This document shows, piece by piece, positions 5,008-5,117 of a stretch of DNA of 5,117 nt. Location: the NCBI GenBank assembly GCA_905207535.1, contig CAJLLX010000123.1:1-5117 (forward strand), given 5' to 3'. Within the stretch, counting starts at the first letter, position 1. The number at the start of each line of letters is the position of its first letter. The notes under the pieces were generated by a model. That model did not search any database and had not been told where the DNA came from. It saw only the letters and a program-made list of their open reading frames with translations. The position numbers and the translations under genes were made by a program. Source of the stretch: an uncultured Muribaculaceae bacterium (lineage in GTDB: Bacteria; Bacteroidota; Bacteroidia; Bacteroidales; Muribaculaceae).

Positions 5008-5117
5008 TTACATATGGCGGAGGATGGCGGCAAGGAGGTCGGCGGGGGGAAGGTCGGCGAGGCGGAGATGCTCGGCGAGGCGGGGGGCGGTGTCGGCGAG
5101 CAAATGGCGGCGGAGGG
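5008..5117 (-). CDS. C-terminal fragment of an unidentified minus-strand protein
   Basis: On the minus strand a frame enters at the right edge and runs for 35 codons to a TAA (complement of 5008-5010). Its codons favour GCC, CTC, CGC and GAC, matching the GC-rich host genes and unlike the ATPase. The residues form a leucine- and alanine-rich amphipathic pattern ending in LLAAILRHM, which suggests terminal alpha-helices. Other frames on this stretch give less protein-like sequence. The family cannot be named. It is convergent with the ATPase gene, with 86 nt between their stop codons. Confidence 0.55.
   Translation of the reverse strand, partial: LRRHLLADTAPRLAEHLRLADLPPADLLAAILRHM

Overview
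The window looks like a chromosomal segment of a Bacteroidales bacterium (Bacteroidota). Two promoters match the Bacteroidota sigma-ABfr pattern exactly (TTTG, 19 nt, TAACTTTG). Coding sequence is mostly GC-rich, leaders just before starts are AT-rich and mostly lack a Shine-Dalgarno site, and the lipoprotein carries an acidic run after its cysteine as Bacteroidota surface lipoproteins do. A gut Muribaculaceae-like lineage would fit, but the genus cannot be fixed from this sequence.

Layout. Positions 1-153 are the last 50 codons of an unidentified plus-strand gene. Next comes a compact gene for the small bacterial SRP RNA (ffs): promoter 175-205, RNA about 211-307, and an oligo-T terminator to 314. 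A 203-nt AT-rich leader (315-517) holds a tight hairpin and leads into a two-gene, same-strand unit. The first gene is a minimal phosphoglycosyl transferase (518-1099) that would load the first sugar phosphate onto undecaprenyl phosphate. The second is an AlgD-like nucleotide-sugar 6-dehydrogenase (1158-2531) that would make a uronic-acid donor. Together they suggest assembly of an acidic exopolysaccharide, capsule or glycan, although no other glycan genes lie in the window.

A separate gene for a small secreted lipoprotein with a poly-Asp tract (2709-3245) follows and ends in a very strong intrinsic terminator (3275-3336). Then comes an AT-richer accessory gene for an AAA_14/DUF4143-type ATPase with a PD-(D/E)XK-like C-terminus (3584-4921). 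Its promoter (3459-3489) and predicted 5' leader are built on a tandem array with an exact 33-nt period. There are three identical 21-nt copies and one degenerate copy, separated by 12-nt variable spacers. The array keeps one frame open as a short repetitive peptide that ends 2 nt before the ATPase start codon. This leader is the most unusual thing in the window. The right edge (5008-5117) holds the last 35 codons of an unidentified GC-rich minus-strand gene, convergent with the ATPase, with a hairpin between them.

The SRP RNA, the polysaccharide pair, the lipoprotein and the ATPase look like independent transcription units; nothing shows that they act together. No tRNA, rRNA, CRISPR array, insertion sequence or transposase was found.
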